Below, piece after piece: positions 46,101-57,343 of a stretch of 64,000 nt of DNA. The notes beneath the pieces were generated by a model that saw nothing but the letters and a program-made list of their open reading frames with translations, made no database searches and was not told the DNA's origin. Each line of letters starts with the position of its first letter. Positions within the stretch are counted from its first letter, which is position 1. Location: positions 14,403,035 to 14,467,034 of the forward strand of contig OX243821.1 of NCBI GenBank assembly GCA_945859605.1, written 5' to 3'. Origin of the DNA: Lumbricus rubellus. Lineage: Eukaryota; Annelida; Clitellata; Crassiclitellata; Lumbricidae. The position numbers and the translations under genes were made by a program.

Positions 46101-49100
46101 TCTACACTGGACTTTGGATGAGGATGCATGGAGTTTCGCACCCACAACCACATCATAACCACATGTTTTATTGAAACCAAACAGTAAAACAGTGTTAACA
46201 GTTGCAAGAGGTCATAATGTTGGCCCAAAGGGAGATGTAAGTCCCACTAACAAAGGTCACAGGTAAAATTTTCTACAGAATAAAACTAATGCGCACATGA
46301 GGTAAACTTAACTAACCTGTTAAAAGAGACAAGTAAGCAGTTGAGTTTTAATGAAAAGAAATGTGAAGCCAAGTGCATCATGAGACTCCTGTTATGAATT
46401 TGCCTTTATTTTTTAAGATGTTGACCACCAGTTCAGTTGATAGCTGCATTGTCTGGGCCAGGACTTAAAATCTTAAACTTATACCATGCCATTTCTGAAA
46501 TTATTAATTTGAATTCATTACCTTATAAAGTTTCTGAGTGTGTTCAATTAGACTGCGATATCTTTCAACTTTTTTCCTTAATTTCTCAATTTCATTTCTA
46601 TGCTGCTCATCGTCAGATTTTCCTTTCACATACTTTGCATTTTCTGCAACAACAAGTAAACAGCTCTGACACATCTGAAACCTCACAAGGATAAACAGCT
46701 CTGACACATCTGAAACGTCACAAGGATAAACAACTCTGACATATCTGAAACCTCACAAGGATAAACAGCTCTGACACATCTGAAACGTCACAAGGATAAA
46801 CAACTCTGACACATCTGAAACCTCACAAGGATAAACAGCTTAGGCAAATCAGGAGAAGTAATGAACAACAGACATATCATCTATAAGTGTTCAGGAACAA
46901 GCGTGATCTGGTGCAGGAAATGTAGCATGGTCTATCACCAGTAAATCATATTGTGGTTCCCCGCTTGTGAATACTGTCTGTGCAGTCTCTTTATCCATCT
47001 TTGCTCATGAATGTTGCATACCCAGCCACAGAACTGCATATCTAACAGATTCAATCGCATCATGTAGTACTAGTCAAATAATTAAATGGCTAATCTTTCG
47101 CAATGAATGTACTGATAGTTGTTAAAAGATGAAATTGAAGTGATACAACATCCCACATAGGTGTTTACAACATAACCTGTGACTATTTCAAAGCAGACTT
47201 AACATATACATGCCTCAACTGGGTTTCAATAGCAGTAGTACATTAGGCATTGAATTCAAACACTCATTGTTTACTCTTGCCCTTGTCTTTAGTTCTTCAC
47301 CTATGCATCACATTCGGCTCAATTTTGACATGAAAAAATAAAATAATATACCAATAAAATAGAAATCTGAAACCGTAACGTGTAAAAACCAACTTACCAG
47401 ATATATCGGATTTTTTAATAAGTGGTCTTAGAAGTTCAATCTGTCTTCTTAATTTTGACATAATATCTTCTGCCACCATCTCATAAGGCATTTCAAAACA
47501 ACCTACAAATCAAAACATAAAGAAGCACTAAATGGTTTCTCAAGCAAATATCGAGCTGGCCTTTGCACAACCCATGTAAAGTACAAAACTTAAAGGAATT
47601 GGTGAATAATAATTTAAGAAATATCATGTAAACCTGAGTTACATATTTAAAATGTTCGTAATAATAATAACAATAACAAATATGTCAACAAAGTTACTTT
47701 AGTAGTTTAGTCAACTCTATGATTCTCTTCACACCTTTGAATGCATTTTTCAACGGCTCTATCCTCCTGTAAGTTTAATTAAACCTTTGACCATCACAAC
47801 ACCAGTTTTCATCACATCTTCTTCATACACTGTAGTGGTTATCTGATTATCCTTAGCTGGTCATGCCCTGGACAAGAACTATTCTTAATAAACCAGATTC
47901 TCTGTTGCTGAACGTAGAGAGAACTCTTGTCCTGCATCTGTCTACTCTGCTCAACTGTTCATCATTTTGCTCGTAGCTTAAGACTTAACCTTTCCAGGTA
48001 AAATTGAAGTTAACAAATCAATTAATCGACTAACTAGCTACGACAATTACAATTAAGGTGACAAAGAAAGTCACAAACTCTGCTATCAGATATTGTTGTC
48101 TATGAATGACGTTGACTGCAGTCAACTCTTCTTGCCACTGTCATGGCTACTCTTAGCAGATACAATTTGTTTAAAGAGTGTAATCCCAACTAACCATCAG
48201 GTAAGTTTTCATCTAAATCGGAGGCTGATACTGTGTTATCATCATCCAGTTCTTCTTCCGAATCATTCTGAAGAAATACATATAAGATTGCTTTATTCAA
48301 TTTGACTGCTTTCAGTATATTTCAAGATTATATTTCTTGCAGGACACGAATCACCATGGGCTTAGGGATTCAGCCATTTGCTAAGCCACAGTTCAAACCA
48401 CAAACACAATCAGTCACATCGTACGATTGTTTTTTTCTCTGGTTAAGTCTCGAATCTAATGACCGTGTATGACGTCCATAACTGAGAGAATTTTGTCTTA
48501 GCAGTGAAGAAGCGATGTGGGTCTTAGGAGTGACTCAACTAGTTAGTAACTTTAGTAGGTCACAGAAATGTGTGTATTGTTCTACCAATAAGAGCTTAAA
48601 ACATCAATATTCAACAATACATGCACCTTTCAAAACACTGCCATTTTCAAGGGTTCACAAGAATGAGGCAGAATAATTTACGGAAATTGTGAATTTCAGC
48701 CAACCCATAAATAATGGATATTTAATTCTGTGCCTGTGTGTCATAAAGGTACATCACTACAGACAATAATAGTTGTGCACCTGTAAGGTATGTATGTCAT
48801 AAAGGTACATCAATACAGACAATAATAGTTGTTTACCTGTAAGGCATGTATGTCATAAAGGTACATCAATACAGACAATAGTTGTGCATCTGTAAGGTAT
48901 GTATGTCCTAAAGGTACATCAATACAGACAATAGTTGTGCACCTGTAAGGTATGTATATCCTAAAGGTACATCAATACAGACAATAGTTGTGCACCTGTA
49001 AGGCATGTATGTCCTAAAGGTACATCAATACAGACAATAGTTGTGCAGTATGTGCACCTGTAAGGTATGTATGTCCTAAAGGTACATCAATACAGACAAT

Positions 49101-52100
49101 AGTTGTTTACCTGTAAGGTATGTATGTCCTAAAGGTACATCAATACAGACAATAGTTGTTTACCTGTAAGGTAGATGAGTAGAGCAAAGAAGCCAATTCT
49201 TTGTGCAGTTCCCTAAGGCACAGACGTAGTTCTTCATTTTCAACAAGCACCATCTTCTGCTTTTCTTCACACGCGCTCACGACGCTACGGTAGAGATCTT
49301 CAACATTGCTGCATAAGTTACAACGAATTAATTCAATTTCAAGCAAAAAACTTCAGACAAAACTATTTAGTAAGTGAATGAAATTAAACGAGTCAGTGAT
49401 AAGTATGATGACCTAACTGCTCAGGCTTTTAGAATTGAATATCTCTTTTGAAATTTAGTGTTCTTATTTCCTTGAGAGATCGCACCCATAGCATCAAGCA
49501 TTGTTTATCATTATGCCAGTCATATCATATTCATATTCCATCCTACACATAACTTGTGTTTCTAATATAAGGGTCAGAGGTCAGGTTAATTGCAAAATTT
49601 TGTTTGGCGACCGTGGTCGCATAAATATCTAAGTGTGACACATTCATATATGTACAGATATATAGACAATGAAAATAGAAGACTTTGTACAAATATATAG
49701 ACAATGAAAATAGAAGACTTTGTACAAATATATAGACTATGAAAATGAAAGACTTTGTACAAATATATAGACTATGAAAATAGAAGACTTTGTACAAATA
49801 TATAGACAATAAAAATAGAAGACTTTGTACAAATATATAGACAATGAAAATAGAAGACTTTGTACAAATATATAGACTATGAAAATGAAAGACTTGCCTG
49901 TATCCTGTTTTCCATTTCCCACGTTTGCCATCGGATCGCACCAATGCCTCAGACAAGTCAATATCTACAAATGTTTTATAGAAAATCAAAAACAGTTTCC
50001 AATCATTACGGTCAATTGCACCACTGCCATTTAACTTGATAGGTGGATAGCAGTCAAAGAAGCTTGCTGTCTTCTTGTTCATAATTTCTTATTTTCTTTG
50101 ATTTGCACATTTTGTATAAGAATTGTCATTCGGTGAATGTGCAAGCACTTAATTTGGCCATCATCATTTAATTCAATACATGGATCATGAACTCTGAACT
50201 TTCCAACTGATTGATGACATTAATGAACTCTTGAACGTCTGAACATTCTAGATTTAGTGGCAATGGTTCTTTCATTTCAATCCCAAAATTGTTAAACATG
50301 TAAAGTCAAAACTACAACCACATTTAACAGAAATAGTGCAAACAGACAGACAGACAGACAGATACAAGGATACAGAGACACATACAGAGAAAAGACTATA
50401 AACTGAGCACAATAGCACATGGATTTTATACTTCAGGGCTACAGAAGTCAACAGATTAATTCAATTCCTTAGAATGCTCTCCTCTTCAAATTCAATTGAA
50501 ATCTGATTCCATAAAAGTTGACTAAAATTCAGAACTACGACCTACTAATTTTTCTATCTGTCTTTTCGACGAGCAGTAGATGCAGTCTTTCCTTGAGTCT
50601 CATTAGTTCGCTCTCCATCTTTCGAACCGAATGCTTGTACTGAACATCACGATTCTGTATCAGCGTCATTAAACGCTTCACCTACGAACATTGAAAGACA
50701 AAGATTATTGTTGCGTCTGAAAGCATTGTTTTGTGATAAAACAGTCTTACAGTGTCATTATCATAATGTGCAAGAAAGCAGCCAATGGTCGTTTCAGGTG
50801 AAAAATCATGGCCGAGGTTGAAAACAGACAGTAGGGTGTGGGTGGTAGCAAGATGAAACAAAGGGTGAAAACAAGTCTTACTTTTAAATATAAAATGGCA
50901 TAAAAAAATTAACTAAACATTAACTTTGGCATGAATTCCAAAGTAGTTTCGAGAAAGCCTATGAGCCCAATACTGGGTGGTGGGTGTGAGGCACATCAAG
51001 AGTCACAGAATCCGTTCATTCAGTATCTATGTGTATGAGTAAAGACAAGTGGTTTAGTAACAGTGTAGTACTGCGAACTGTAAGGCAAATTCTTAAATGT
51101 AATTATATGCTTGATCGGTATGATGACCTACTTGCACGCATGCGTGTGTGAGTGTGTTCAGCACAATTAATAAAGTAAACCACGTCCTACACCAGTCATA
51201 TATGCACAGCTGAGGGCTTATTTCTAAAAGAAGAAATGAGATTTTAAAAGATTCAGAAGCCTCACACCCTCGTATGTGTTGTCTGCTGCTTTATCAACAT
51301 ATTATTACCAAGTTCCACCTTTTATCTATCCTCTTATTTTTTATTCATTCTTTGTTCAGCTTCTAAAATGTTGAGGTCTAACATGATTTCGCAGAAAACA
51401 AAAACTCCATAGCTGAAAACTTTCTGGTAACATAAAAGCACTAGAAAGTGAAGAATACAATGCAAATATGGAACTATAAAAATTAGCGCAAGATTACGGA
51501 ATACACAAGAAGGCATAGATCCAATAAGAGACAAACTTTTTGAAGGGCAATCAATTCGGGACCAGACAAAGTCATGGATTATCGAGGAAAAGACAGAGTG
51601 TCGAATTGGTCTAAGTCGTTTCAGGTGAAAGTAGGAAGAACAGGTAAGAACGGCAATGTGCTCAGAAAGGTGAGCGTGCTATCGAGAATGACACTAAGGT
51701 CACGACACAGGAGGCAACTAATAATAACGAACCAATCTCTCAAAGTCAAATAGAAAATAAACCAAAAAATGTAAGAAATTATAAATTCTAACCTCTTCTT
51801 TCTCAGATTTCAACTTATTGTTTAATAAGTTATTAGCTTTCAGAAGGTCGCACTGTTTAAGTTGCTCTTGTGCAAGTTCTCTTTGTATCTGTTCAAGAGC
51901 GCTTCTAAGTCTTCTCTTCTCCTGCTGATGGTGCTCCAGATCAGATGCTGCCCTGTGCTTACTAAACATAAAAAAACACAACTATATTGCTAAGTACTCT
52001 GATATTCAAGCGAGAAGTCTGATTTTAAATGGAATAATATGAGCTCACACTAGTTAGGGTTTCTGAATGGCTAGACCTCCAAGAGGCAATCTCTAAATGT

Positions 52101-53546
52101 TTATTTGTATGCACACTTGTTTTAGCGCCCCTTCAAGCTCTTTCTATTCAGAGGCAGTAGTGTAGTCCTAAAAAATGAAGTGGGGAACGCTCTTTATAAT
52201 AATATTATTAGTAGTAGTATTATTATTAATATTCCATTATCCCTGGAAAAAAGTGGGGGAACGGCGTTCCCCGCGTTCCCCCCACTACACCACTGCTCAG
52301 AGGTGCTCCCGAATGCAGAGCGGACACTACATCGGAGTTTCATGCCGAAGCGCTGAGCAATTGTGAGTGGAGGACTTGCCCAAGGTCTGGCATCATACGA
52401 CCAGCCATCTGCTCCAGCACTCATCTTGCAGTTACACTTCAAAATAGAAGTCTGTCAATTTTTAGGCACCTTGACTCAAACAATCTTAACTGACCAAGTG
52501 GCTCAGGACTAAATGACAAATTATATCATTATTACAATAATTAATTATTATTTTTACGGTGATTGTAAATAAGATATTTTGCAGAGCGAGAATTTAGTGA
52601 CTTCGTTGAGAAATGTAAATGTTTACCTGTCTTCCAGACTTTCTCTGAGGCGAACTCCTTGATGAAACCGTTGCAGTAGGCTGTAGATTGCATTGACCAA
52701 TCGAATTATGTTGAAGTTAGACGATCCAGAATCATATAACGAAGCTATTCCAAGAGAGATCATTTCCTGATACAACACAGAAGAACGCCACGTGCACATT
52801 ATGCAGCGGTTCAAACGTTTCACCTGACATCGATAAGTCATTCAAATCACTTCAAATCCATGCTATCTCATTCATTCATTCATTACAGAGATTTATATAG
52901 CACCCCTTCAAGATTACTACTCAGGAGCGCTCCCAACCAAACCTCGGCTGAAAAGGACAGTTTTAAGGCTGTGATAAAATGTGTCTGAGCAAACCATAGG
53001 CATAAGGCAGTGAAAGCCCATTCCATACCACGGAGTCAATTACAGAGAAAGCACGCATTTGCTATAGTGCCCTTCAAGCTCACTACTCAGAGGCACTCCC
53101 GACTACAGCGCGGACACTGCATCAAAGTTTCGCACTGAAGCGCACAAGCAATTGCGAGTAAAGGACTTGAGGTGGATTCGAGCCTGGAACAATCCAGCTC
53201 TAAGGCACTGAACCCAAAAACAACACCACCATGTCCTACAAACTGCTATCAAGAGCAGTAATAATGAATTGATCACAACATATCAGAATATGTCATTAGA
53301 TACCTGATTGAGATATGCAATACAATGCTCCAGGTTATACGCTGAGCAGAATGGTTCGAAATCAATGTCAGCATTTGAAGTCAGCCGATCACAGTGACTG
53401 ATTAGCGTCATGTTGTCATTGGCGATGGAATAAGCACAGCCGCCTTCGACAGTAATTGACTTCACGTTACTCGACAGTTGGACAATTTCGTCAGAAGATG
53501 ATGGTACTTCATGACTTTCTGTTAAGATACTTTTCCAGCTTGCCAT
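43192..53546 (-). CDS. SSX2IP: SSX2-interacting / afadin- and alpha-actinin-binding protein, 13 exons
   Basis: This coiled-coil protein acts at centriolar satellites and adherens junctions in vertebrates. Exons: 53546-53304, 52766-52627, 51961-51793, 50681-50546, 49964-49898, 49308-49164, 48267-48195, 47502-47398, 46643-46522, 45631-45461, 44856-44760, 44259-44055, 43426-43192. All phases agree, giving 635 residues (human 614). N-terminal hallmarks: FCSAYNLEHCIAYLNQ, EMISLGIASLY, LVNAIYSLLQRFHQ and ASDLEHHQQ. KMESELMRLKERLHLLLVEK and RSDGKRGKWKTG (about residues 238-250) match the family block before the second coiled coil. Exons 6-10 are coiled coil (LVENEELRLCLRELHKEL and EIEKLRKKVERY). Exons 12-13 are proline/serine-rich and divergent. 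Intron 5 uses a GC donor (GCAAGT). Tandem arrays adjoin exons 5, 6, 9 and 10. Confidence 0.93.
43715..43905. mobile_element. 191-bp hAT-like MITE in SSX2IP intron
   Basis: The ends CATAGGCGTACG and CGTACGCCTATG are inverted, and perfect 8-bp duplications GCAACCAT flank it (43707-43714 and 43906-43913). The inside contains TTTGCC(C)... strings in both senses (GGGGGGCAAAGATTTG, TTGGGGGGCATTTGCCCC). Confidence 0.9.
44955..45020. repeat. (AT)n-rich low-complexity tract
   Basis: ATATATATTATATATATACACATATATATATAAC-type alternating sequence in an SSX2IP intron, capable of cruciform formation. Confidence 0.7.
45623..45966. repeat. 86-bp repeat x4 containing the SSX2IP exon 10 acceptor
   Basis: Copies start at 45623, 45709, 45795 and 45881. 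On the minus strand every unit contains TTTCTACTGTAG/CATAACATG, the 3' splice site and first nine bases of exon 10. The unit closest to the exon is the one that keeps reading frame into exon 10. Confidence 0.9.
46661..46835. repeat. 35-bp repeat x5, 17 bp upstream of SSX2IP exon 9
   Basis: Units start at 46661, 46696, 46731, 46766 and 46801 (CAGCTCTGACACATCTGAAA, then CCTCACAAGGATAAA). On the minus strand the array fills the branch-point/polypyrimidine neighbourhood of the exon 9 acceptor. Confidence 0.9.
48747..49170. repeat. About 52-56-bp repeat x8 containing the SSX2IP exon 6 donor
   Basis: The unit is AGGTACATCAATACAGACAA, TAGTTGT(TT/GC)ACCTGTAAGG(T/C)ATG, TATGTCCTAA. On the minus strand each contains CCTTACAG followed by GTAAAC, GTGCAC or (once) ATGCAC. 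The copy at 49155-49170 is the real exon end plus donor. Copies near 48835 and 49110 keep an intact GTAAAC donor. Confidence 0.9.
49652..49896. repeat. 35-bp repeat x7 at the SSX2IP exon 5 donor
   Basis: The unit AAATATATAGACAATGAAAA plus TAGAAGACTTTGTAC is repeated seven times. The array starts at the intron side of the GC donor of exon 5 (minus strand ACAG/GCAAGTC; the repeats read ACAAAGTC). Frames through it give repeated FIFIVYIFVQSL-like strings and are not genes. Confidence 0.9.
52105..52410 (-). repeat. SINE family 1 copy interrupted by a MITE
   Basis: Left part TTTAGCGCCCCTTCAAGCTC and right part CTCAGAGGTGCTCCCGAATG...GGACTTGCCCAAGGTC belong to one SINE, split by the 141-bp element at 52155-52295. 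Confidence 0.75.
52155..52295. mobile_element. 141-bp hAT-like MITE nested in a SINE
   Basis: The ends CAGTAGTGTAGT and ACTACACCACTG are inverted with one mismatch. Flanks TTCAGAGG (52147-52154) and CTCAGAGG (52296-52303) agree at 7 of 8 bases. The inside has GTGGGG(A)ACG...CGTTCCCC strings and GGGGGAACGGCGTTCCCC, a palindrome. Similar GGGAACGGCGTTCCCACTGC occurs at 54030. Confidence 0.8.
52870..53230 (-). repeat. SINE family 1 fragments
   Basis: A partial 3' piece lies at about 52890-52945 and a longer copy at 53060-53230 (AGTGCCCTTCAAGCTCACTA, CTCAGAGGCACTCC, GTAAAGGACTTGAGGTGGATTC), in SSX2IP intron 1. Confidence 0.65.
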
Positions 53547-53559
53547 ACTATAACACACA

Positions 53560-54000
53560 ACATGATTTACAACAATAAAAACAGAAATTACTCCGATATA
53601 TTTTGGTATTCAGCCGAATAGCAGCAGTCGAACCGAATATGAATAGTGGTCAAGTGACATCTGTTTCTGCATAAGCGACCTGGTAACGGCATGGCTGTGT
53701 TACGGCACCATAGAAATCATCATTGTTATTATATGCGGCTGCTGTCTCATTAACATAATATATAATGTAGTTGCAGCCAGGCCTTCCCTACTGCCTGAAC
53801 TGCAGCATCACCGTGTCAGTAGTCTCATTCTTTGCATACAGTGACTGAATTTGTCGGTAGACCTGATTCATACACTATTCATATTCCAATTATTTGATTA
53901 TTCCAATTAATTAGTTTGTCCAATTATTTGTGATCAGCCAAATAGTGATATCTTATTCGGTACAGCCTAGTTAAAACCATGAATTCGCATTAGGTGAGAG
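53560..54000. other. Upstream region of SSX2IP
   Basis: No clear promoter element or repeat is recognised. It contains ATTCCAATTATTTGAT-like near-repeats at 53880-53930. Confidence 0.35.
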
Positions 54001-54120
54001 CAGGGCTCTGAACAGGGTTTAAAGTGGGTGGGAACGGCGTTCCCACTGCTCTCGAATTTCTTGACTTGCGTTCCCACTGCTCACTATGCATGGAACCCTG
54101 AAAAGGTCATTGTGACTGAC

Positions 54121-54449
54121 GTCTCGGTAAATCGTAAACAGTATGGCCGCCGTAGATGCGTGCATAACAGAGCGGCCCGACATACGGCCCAATATTTCCG
54201 CGAAAATTAAAGCACGCTTCAATTTCATCAGAATGACTGCACTAACCCTAAAACTAACCCTAACCGACCCTCACGACGCCTAACCTGAACCCTAAAACTA
54301 TCCCAAACCGACCCTCACGACGCCTAACCTGAGCCCTAACCGACCCTCACGCTTTGCATGTTGGGATGCATGTTGCGATATCGTCCATAGGCGGCACTCT
54401 AATTTTATTGCGTTCGTTGGCGGCCATACTGTTTACGATTTACCGAGAC
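54121..54449. mobile_element. Inverted-repeat element with telomere-like core
   Basis: A perfect 31-bp inverted repeat (54121-54151 and 54419-54449; GTCTCGGTAAATCGTAAACA on the left) encloses AATGACTGCACTAACCCTAA and copies of AACCGACCCTCACGACGCCT. That is the same core as at 8975, 16140 and 33700 in the CCCTAA orientation. Further out, GCGTTCCCACTGCTC at 54030/54070 and GTGTTCCCACTGCTC at 54502 lie in direct orientation. No target duplication is seen. Confidence 0.7.
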
Positions 54450-55410
54450 TTCAGTAACAATAACCCTGAAAACATAGGAGTTCCTAATAAAACGTCATCT
54501 GTGTTCCCACTGCTCACCCAAACCACTTCAACCACTGGCTCTGTACATCCAGTTCCTATAATTTCGGTAAAATTTAAATCAGTCTCCCATAAGACAGTTG
54601 TGGTAGAATATTAGTTAAATACTTGATGGGCCCTACAAAGCTGCAACAAAACGGAGAAGACCCATCTTTGCTTGAATTTATTGTTAGTTTTCTGCACATC
54701 AATCGTGGGCAATGAGCAATTGTATGTGAAGGACTTGCTCACGGTCCCTGCACAATGCGTTCTCAGTGAAGCTTCAAACCCCCTTCTCTCATCGTTACAA
54801 TAAATTTCATTCATTCAAGAAACTTAAGTTGACATGCCGCCCGGCAAATAATTTAGAAAGCTAAAGCGATAGATCACCGAAATCTATATGCACCGCAACC
54901 TGTGCAAATTTAAATTGCAATTTGTCTTCGAAATTTAATTTGTTAAGAGTTTAAATTAAAAGCTTGAGAAGTGGGAAATGACGGAACAGTGCATAACACA
55001 AAACAGCAAAAGCTGTAAGTAGGCCTACTGGCACACTGGAGGACACTGTATGTTTCTTTAGAGTTGAATTCCAACAGGTCTTCAATCGCATTTTTTAAAC
55101 TAGTAACACATTTGCAGCACCTGTAATAATAACGGGAACTGTGAATTCGTTGAGCTTTATTAGCGTTTTTAAATGAATTTTAACTTTTCATTGTTACCAA
55201 CAACTATACACAAACACTCAACAACTCAACGAATATTATTGGCTCCTGCACAACGACCAATAATCGACAAGTCTACTCTCATTTTTTATGTTTTATTTGA
55301 ACGCAGCCCTCTGGCGAATAGAAAGGTTTTTTTTATCTCGTATAACCATGATGTAGGAATTAATTTCAACAACATGCGTAGGCTAAAACTAATTTTAAAA
55401 AAATATAATA
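54450..55410. other. No gene; SINE fragment
   Basis: 54695-54790 holds GGGCAATGAGCAATTGTATG, AAGGACTTGCTCACGGTCCC, a decayed SINE family 1 piece. Otherwise AT-rich and unassigned. Confidence 0.4.
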
Positions 55411-55414
55411 ATAA

Positions 55415-55680
55415 TAATTTTTCTTTATTGAACAATCCGGTTGACAGAACGCAACCGGTTACAGCGTACAATTATGCAGTTGAAACAACGCAGATCACAG
55501 AATACATAAATCTTAACTTTATTATTGCAGGTTGTCTGTTCTGTTAATAGCCTAGTTAAGATTTCTATAGGGCCTGTAGAGATCTGTATGAACTGCATAA
55601 TTGTACACTGTAGGCCTAGCCGGTTGCGGTCTGTCAATCAGATTGTTGATTTTTGTTGAATAAACGAAAATTAAAAACTA
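55415..55680. repeat. Two facing SINE family 2 bodies
   Basis: 55520-55675 reads in plus like the body at 32740-32860 (GGTTGTCTGTTCTGTTAATAG, TTGTTGAATAAACGAAAATT). 55415-55510 holds the same body inverted (TTCTTTATTGAACAATCCGG, CGTACAATTATGCAGTT). The pair forms an imperfect palindrome. Confidence 0.7.
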
Positions 55681-55904
55681 GGCTATAGGGCGGCAGGTTC
55701 AACTTCCAATGACGCCATTGTTCTCCTCGCTGTGCTTTCCTCTTCAGTTCGTTGTATCAGTCAGTCATCATCCATCCCAGCATCATCTGTCCTGGTCTTC
55801 ATCTCTTTCTTTTCCCTCCAATCTCCCTTGTCAGTTGTCATCTGCAGTTATCTTTTTTCTCCTACTCTTTGCGGCACCTCTTCACTCGAGCGTCATCAAT
55901 TGCG

Positions 55905-56050
55905 ACCTGGTGGTTGAGCGGTAGCCTAACGCGCTCGCTCACCGAGCGGGCGGTTGCGGTTCGAATCCGGGTAATGACCTTGGGCAAGTTGTTTACGCAC
56001 ACGTGCCTTTGTCACCAAGCAGTATAATTTGGTACCAGCGTAAGCACCCT
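55905..56050 (+). repeat. tRNA-derived SINE head
   Basis: GGTGGTTGAGCGGTAGCCTA (A-box-like TGGTTGAGCGG) is followed by the B box GCGGTTCGAATCC and ATGACCTTGGGCAAGTTGT. The tRNA-like part lacks a 3' acceptor stem, and the CCTTGGGCAAGT core follows directly, as in family 1. Confidence 0.7.
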
Positions 56051-56239
56051 TGCCTCATCCTCCTACCAGTTACTCCTTTCTATGAGACTCCCCTCCTATT
56101 CTTATCCTTTCTGTCATATTCATATAAGCATAGGCTTCCTATAAACCTCATATCCCATAGGCTTGGACCTCTACATGTAAGCCTGTTTACATACTACATG
56201 CAGATAAATCGGACGTAAGAGTCAGTTGGATATAGGCCT

Positions 56240-56443
56240 AATAATTGCACCACAACACTAGAGATCTTTTGGGCGAGGAAAAAAATTATGTTGATCTTTC
56301 ATTTAAAACTCTTAAATAAAAGAATGTAAAATAGGCCTATATTAGAAACTTCAAATTTTGTAGGCAGGTCATTAGGCAGGTCGTTAGCAAAATAGGCAGG
56401 TCAAATGACCTGCCGCGACCTCCCGTAGCGCCGCCACTGGCTA
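56240..56443. mobile_element. Right-end fragment of the hAT family at 18159
   Basis: It shares CACAACACTAGAGATCTTTTGGGCGAGGAAA-type sequence and the terminal GGCAGGTCAAATGACCTGCC, GACCTCCCGTAGCGCCGCCACTG with 19150-19343. The left end is missing. Confidence 0.85.
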
Positions 56444-56449
56444 CTGCCC

Positions 56450-57339
56450 CTTAATTGGCACTGGCAATAACCGTTTGGAATGACCAGAATGTTGGAGCTA
56501 CAATGTTAGTGCAAATGCTGGCAGTCTTACCCGAACTCATCTTATGAAACACGTGCTTTTAGGCATGTTTAGCCTTGTTAGTGATGACATGAACATGACT
56601 GACTTGAATCGTTAAGTGGCGCGTTTTTACAGCCCACACTGTGTCCGGATGAAAAGTAGAACACAATAAAAAGTGTCATAATTCGGTCAAAACGTTTAGG
56701 ATTTGTCTGAAATTTGAAGCGCTACAACAGTGACTAATGCATGACTATAGACTATAGGCCTATTAGCCTACCACCAACTTCTAAAACCAGAGGTGTACTG
56801 GTACCCAGAAATTTTTAGGTGAGTTTCTGTAGACGCTGCCGGCCCAAAAAATTGACTTTTTTGGGAATTTTTTTGACGATCTATTTTTACTCTTCGAAAC
56901 TTCTGATGACCTTTTTTAGTCGTCGAAATTTCTGAGTATTTCAGACGGTAGATTTTCAAATTTTCACCCCAAAAGTCCTTAATTATGGCGTCAAACACTG
57001 AACTTTTATGAATTTGTTCTTTATAGCCTAAATCGCTATTTTTTCACGTTTTTTCCGTGCGTAGCCTATAGCCTATACACTCTCTTTGTGAGGTGAGTAT
57101 ACGCTGTATAGTGTATAGGCCTACCCGCGTAGGCCTATAGGGGCCAACATCCTCGTTTTCCGAGGTGAGTATATATATATATATCGATGCCGTTTTTCCC
57201 TGTAGGTGAGTACAGCCTACGCCAGAGCTGAAGGCTCTGGTATACGCCGTATAGGCCTACCCGCGTATGCCATTGAGTACGTACGGCCCTGCCTAAAATC
57301 TATTAGAAATAGTCGTGAGTTTGTCAAATTCATTTGTAT
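56450..57339. other. No gene; palindromic AGGCCT-rich stretches
   Basis: 57060-57300 contains repeated GTATAGGCCTACCCGCGTA(GGCCTATAG) and GAGGTGAGTATA strings, partly self-complementary. Nothing else is recognised. Confidence 0.4.
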
Positions 57340-57343
57340 TTAA

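Noticed and set aside
49543..50082. Repetitive membrane-like protein (VYIFVQSL repeats)
   Set aside because: It is SSX2IP exon 5 read on into a 35-bp tandem array.
55905..55985. Functional tRNA gene
   Set aside because: A and B boxes are present but no acceptor stem or anticodon arm closes, and a SINE body follows.
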